A DNA stretch of 7,531 nucleotides from an uncultured Clostridia bacterium (GTDB lineage Bacteria; Bacillota_A; Clostridia; Oscillospirales; Oscillospiraceae), in the NCBI GenBank assembly GCA_946410505.1, contig CAMKAP010000094.1, positions 1 to 7,531 of the forward strand, written 5' to 3'. The notes under the pieces were generated by a model that was not told where the DNA came from, searched no databases, and saw only the letters and a program-made list of their open reading frames with translations. Of the stretch, positions 5,370 to 7,531 are shown one piece after another (within the stretch, counting starts at the first letter, position 1; each line of letters opens with the position of its first letter). Made by a program: the position numbers and the translations under genes.

Positions 5370-6821
5370 TCAGCTCTGTCGTCTCATCAAAACGTCGGCA
5401 ACGATCTCCCGCTCATCCATGTGGTGCTTCTCGTGGCCAACCACCTGATAGTCCTCGTGACCCTTGCCGGCAAGCAATAATACATCACCGGGCAGCATAT
5501 TGTCAATAGCCCAGCCGATGGCTTCCACCCGGTCACAAATCACCTGAGTCGGCGTGGCACTCCCCTGCATTCCGGCCAGGATCTCCTCAATAATGGCCAT
5601 GGGCTCCTCGGTGCGGGGATTGTCACTGGTGACAACCACAAGATCCGCATTCTCGGCAGCGATCCGGCCCATGATAGGCCGCTTGAGACGGTCCCGATCT
5701 CCGCCGCAGCCAAAAAGCACGATCAGCCGTCCGCGCGTCACAGGCCGCAGACTCTGCAGCACCTTTTCCAGCGCGTCGGGCTTGTGACAGTAGTCGATAA
5801 GCACAGTGCTGTCCCCATCGGTGGGTACCAGTTCCAGCCGCCCCTTGACGCCCCTGGCATCCCGCAGGGCATCCGCACACTCGGCAAGAGAGAACCCCAG
5901 CGTGAGGCCCGCAGCCATTACGGCGAGAGCGTTATTCACCGAGAAGCTCCCGGGGATTCCCAGGAAGGTCTCCGCAGACTCGGGCCCGTGAACCGCCGTA
6001 AAGCGGACGCCGGAGGCGGTAAGCCGAATATCCTTCGCCAGCAGATCGGCGTCCTGCCGTTCGGCAGAGTAGGACAGGATCCGGCAGTCGGCACCCGAAA
6101 GCATAAAGTTTGCCCAGGGATCGTCCACATTGATGCAGGCCACGTCACAGCGGTTGAAAAGCAGCCGTTTGGCGGCTGCGTATTCCTCCATGCTGCCGTG
6201 AAAATCCAGATGGTCCTGGCTCAGATTCGTGTATACCGCGGTATTGAAATGAATGCCCGCTACCCTGTCCAGGCTAAGGGAGTGGGAAGAGACTTCCATC
6301 ACCACATGTCTGCAGCCTGCGTCCGCCATACGACGGAAGAGGCGCTGCAGGTCGTTGGATTCAGGGGTGGTGTGTTCTGTATGCAGCTCCTCCTGCCCGA
6401 TCCAGTTGCCGTTGGTGCCGATCAGGCCGACCTTGGCTCCCAGCTTTGTCTCAAGCATATGCTTCATCAGATAACTGGTGGTGGTCTTCCCGCTGGTGCC
6501 GGTAATGCCGATCAAGGTCATTTCAGAGGCGGGGTTGCCAAAGAAGTCACGGCTGCAGAGAGCAAGGCCCAGCCTGCAGTCATCCGTCTGGACGCAGCCG
6601 CTCTCCTCCTCCGGCATCTCCTCACAGAGGATCGCCGCAGCGCCCATCTCCCGGGCCATGGGAATAAAACGGTGGCCGTCCGAGGAAAAACCGCGCACAG
6701 CCACAAAAAGGTCTCCTGGCTGCACCTTGCGTGAGTCATAGCTCACGCCGGTGATTTCCGTCTCCGGATCTGCCGTGCAGCGAATGATCTTTATATTCCG
6801 AATGATCTCTTTCAGTTTCAT
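5370..6821 (-). CDS. murE: UDP-MurNAc-L-Ala-D-Glu:meso-diaminopimelate ligase
   Basis: Cytoplasmic ATP-dependent Mur ligase that adds the third stem-peptide residue to UDP-MurNAc-L-Ala-D-Glu. It has 483 residues, normal for the family. The N-terminal substrate domain includes YDSRKVQPGDLFVA at about 28-41. The ATP loop GITGTSGKTTTS is at 105-116, the EVSSHSL segment at 176-182, and the lysine expected to be carbamylated is K218 (YAAAKRLLF). The C-terminal domain carries DNPR at 400-403, the signature of meso-diaminopimelate rather than lysine addition, and GKGHEDYQ near 452-459. One deviation is IDYCHKPD at 342-349, where the common form has YAHTP. ATG at 6821 follows the PBP stop by 3 bp. 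The nearest G-rich tract (GGGG, 12 nt upstream) lies inside the PBP gene and is distant, so translational coupling is likely. The stop is TGA. Confidence 0.97.
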   Translation of the reverse strand: MKLKEIIRNIKIIRCTADPETEITGVSYDSRKVQPGDLFVAVRGFSSDGHRFIPMAREMGAAAILCEEMPEEESGCVQTDDCRLGLALCSRDFFGNPASEMTLIGITGTSGKTTTSYLMKHMLETKLGAKVGLIGTNGNWIGQEELHTEHTTPESNDLQRLFRRMADAGCRHVVMEVSSHSLSLDRVAGIHFNTAVYTNLSQDHLDFHGSMEEYAAAKRLLFNRCDVACINVDDPWANFMLSGADCRILSYSAERQDADLLAKDIRLTASGVRFTAVHGPESAETFLGIPGSFSVNNALAVMAAGLTLGFSLAECADALRDARGVKGRLELVPTDGDSTVLIDYCHKPDALEKVLQSLRPVTRGRLIVLFGCGGDRDRLKRPIMGRIAAENADLVVVTSDNPRTEEPMAIIEEILAGMQGSATPTQVICDRVEAIGWAIDNMLPGDVLLLAGKGHEDYQVVGHEKHHMDEREIVADVLMRRQS

Positions 6822-6824
6822 AAC

Positions 6825-7531
6825 TCAATAGATCCCCAACATCGTTTCGTCGCTGTCAATCAGCGTCACGGTGATTACGCTGCCGTGATCCAGCGCCGTT
6901 CCGGCGGCGACGCTCTGGCCGCCCACCTTCTGTTCCTCCTCCGCGCCCACCGGGCTTGCCGTCCTGAGATAAAGGCCATAGTAGGAGAGCGTGTCGCGGG
7001 CCTGCTCATAGCTCATGCCCGTCAGGTCCGGGAGAATCTCCGTATCCGTTGAGGGCTCCGCCCCCAGATAAAGTATGATCTCTGTTCCCCGGGCGATGCT
7101 CTGCCCGGCGCCGGGGAGCTGACCGGTCACCGTATCACCGCTGCCGATGGTTCGGCAGCGCAGCCCCGCGTCTCTGACCCGCTCTCTGGCCTCCTGCAGA
7201 TTCAGCTCCGTGAGCACAGGCGTCGGCACATCCATGCGCGCTGCCTCCTCCTCGCTCAGACTCGGCTCCACGCCCAGGTAAGGCAGAATATCCGCCAGCA
7301 TGTTGCCCACAACCGGTGCTGCCATCTGCCCGCCGCTGACATACACGCCGGAAGCATTAGACGGAGTATCCAGAAAAGCCAGTACCGCGATCTGCGGATC
7401 ATCTGCCGGGGCCACACCGATGAAGGAGACGATATACTGCTTGACGCCGGTCTGCGCCTCCAGGCTCACCTTTTCGCTGGTGCCGGTCTTGCCGCCGATG
7501 CGGTAACCCGCAACAGCTGCGTTGCGGCCGG
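6825..7531 (-). CDS. Class B penicillin-binding protein, SpoVD/FtsI type, C-terminal part (partial)
   Basis: Peptidoglycan D,D-transpeptidase that crosslinks glycan strands outside the membrane; the 5' part, with membrane anchor, SxxK and SxN motifs, lies beyond the window. The frame is open from the edge (first two bases are a split codon) and gives 234 residues. The third active-site motif is visible at about residues 14-17 (GGKTGTSEK), followed by the end of the transpeptidase domain (FIGVAPADDPQIAVL and QMAAPVVGNMLADILPYLG, as in SpoVD-like clostridial PBPs). Two PASTA domains follow, at about residues 101-157 and 164-224, then a short tail. A GTG at 7469 is an internal valine just after the KTGT motif and not a start. 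Two PASTA domains recall B. subtilis PBP2B, while the sequence style and the neighbouring SEDS gene recall SpoVD, so vegetative versus sporulation role is open. The TGA stop lies 3 bp before the murE start. Confidence 0.93.
   Translation of the reverse strand, partial: GRNAAVAGYRIGGKTGTSEKVSLEAQTGVKQYIVSFIGVAPADDPQIAVLAFLDTPSNASGVYVSGGQMAAPVVGNMLADILPYLGVEPSLSEEEAARMDVPTPVLTELNLQEARERVRDAGLRCRTIGSGDTVTGQLPGAGQSIARGTEIILYLGAEPSTDTEILPDLTGMSYEQARDTLSYYGLYLRTASPVGAEEEQKVGGQSVAAGTALDHGSVITVTLIDSDETMLGIY

Noticed and set aside
7467..7469. GTG as the start of a separate small PASTA protein
   Set aside because: The frame continues upstream through the KTGT active-site motif to the window edge, so the GTG is an internal valine of the PBP.

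Overview
The window is part of a division and cell-wall (dcw) gene cluster. Every gene is on the minus strand, so transcription runs from high to low coordinates. The set is a SpoVD/FtsI-type PBP with PASTA domains, MurE with the meso-diaminopimelate signature DNPR, MraY, an FtsW/SpoVE-type SEDS protein, MurG, MurA and FtsQ/DivIB. Together with Shine-Dalgarno sites and high GC, it suggests a GC-rich endospore-lineage clostridium, most likely near Oscillospiraceae. The taxonomic placement is inference from protein style, not a database result.

Layout in transcription order: (1) 7531-6825, C-terminal part of a class B PBP (KTGT motif, two PASTA domains), cut by the window edge; (2) 6821-5370 murE; (3) 5356-4346 mraY; (4) 4309 (or 4240)-3149 ftsW/spoVE; (5) 3131-2007 murG; (6) a strong intrinsic terminator at 1998-1953, just after the murG stop; (7) about 300 bp of non-coding DNA, of which 1661-1855 is an almost continuous chain of perfect or near-perfect palindromes; (8) 1645-392 murA; (9) 365-1, N-terminal part of ftsQ/divIB, cut by the other edge. 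Genes 1 to 5 are packed with gaps of 3 to 36 bp and look like one operon. murA and ftsQ (26 bp apart) look like a second unit started within or next to the palindrome block.

How they work together: MurA makes the first committed precursor (UDP-GlcNAc-enolpyruvate). MurE adds the third stem-peptide residue, MraY and MurG build lipid I and lipid II at the membrane, the SEDS protein polymerises glycan and the PBP crosslinks it. FtsQ/DivIB is the bitopic divisome scaffold. murF and murD, which often lie around mraY in this cluster, are absent from the stretch shown.

I found no new defence, mobile or biosynthetic system. The one part that known genes do not explain is the palindromic block between murG and murA. 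It looks like a miniature, possibly repeated, intergenic element that splits the operon. Smaller points are the ambiguous ftsW start and a cysteine-rich MurA.
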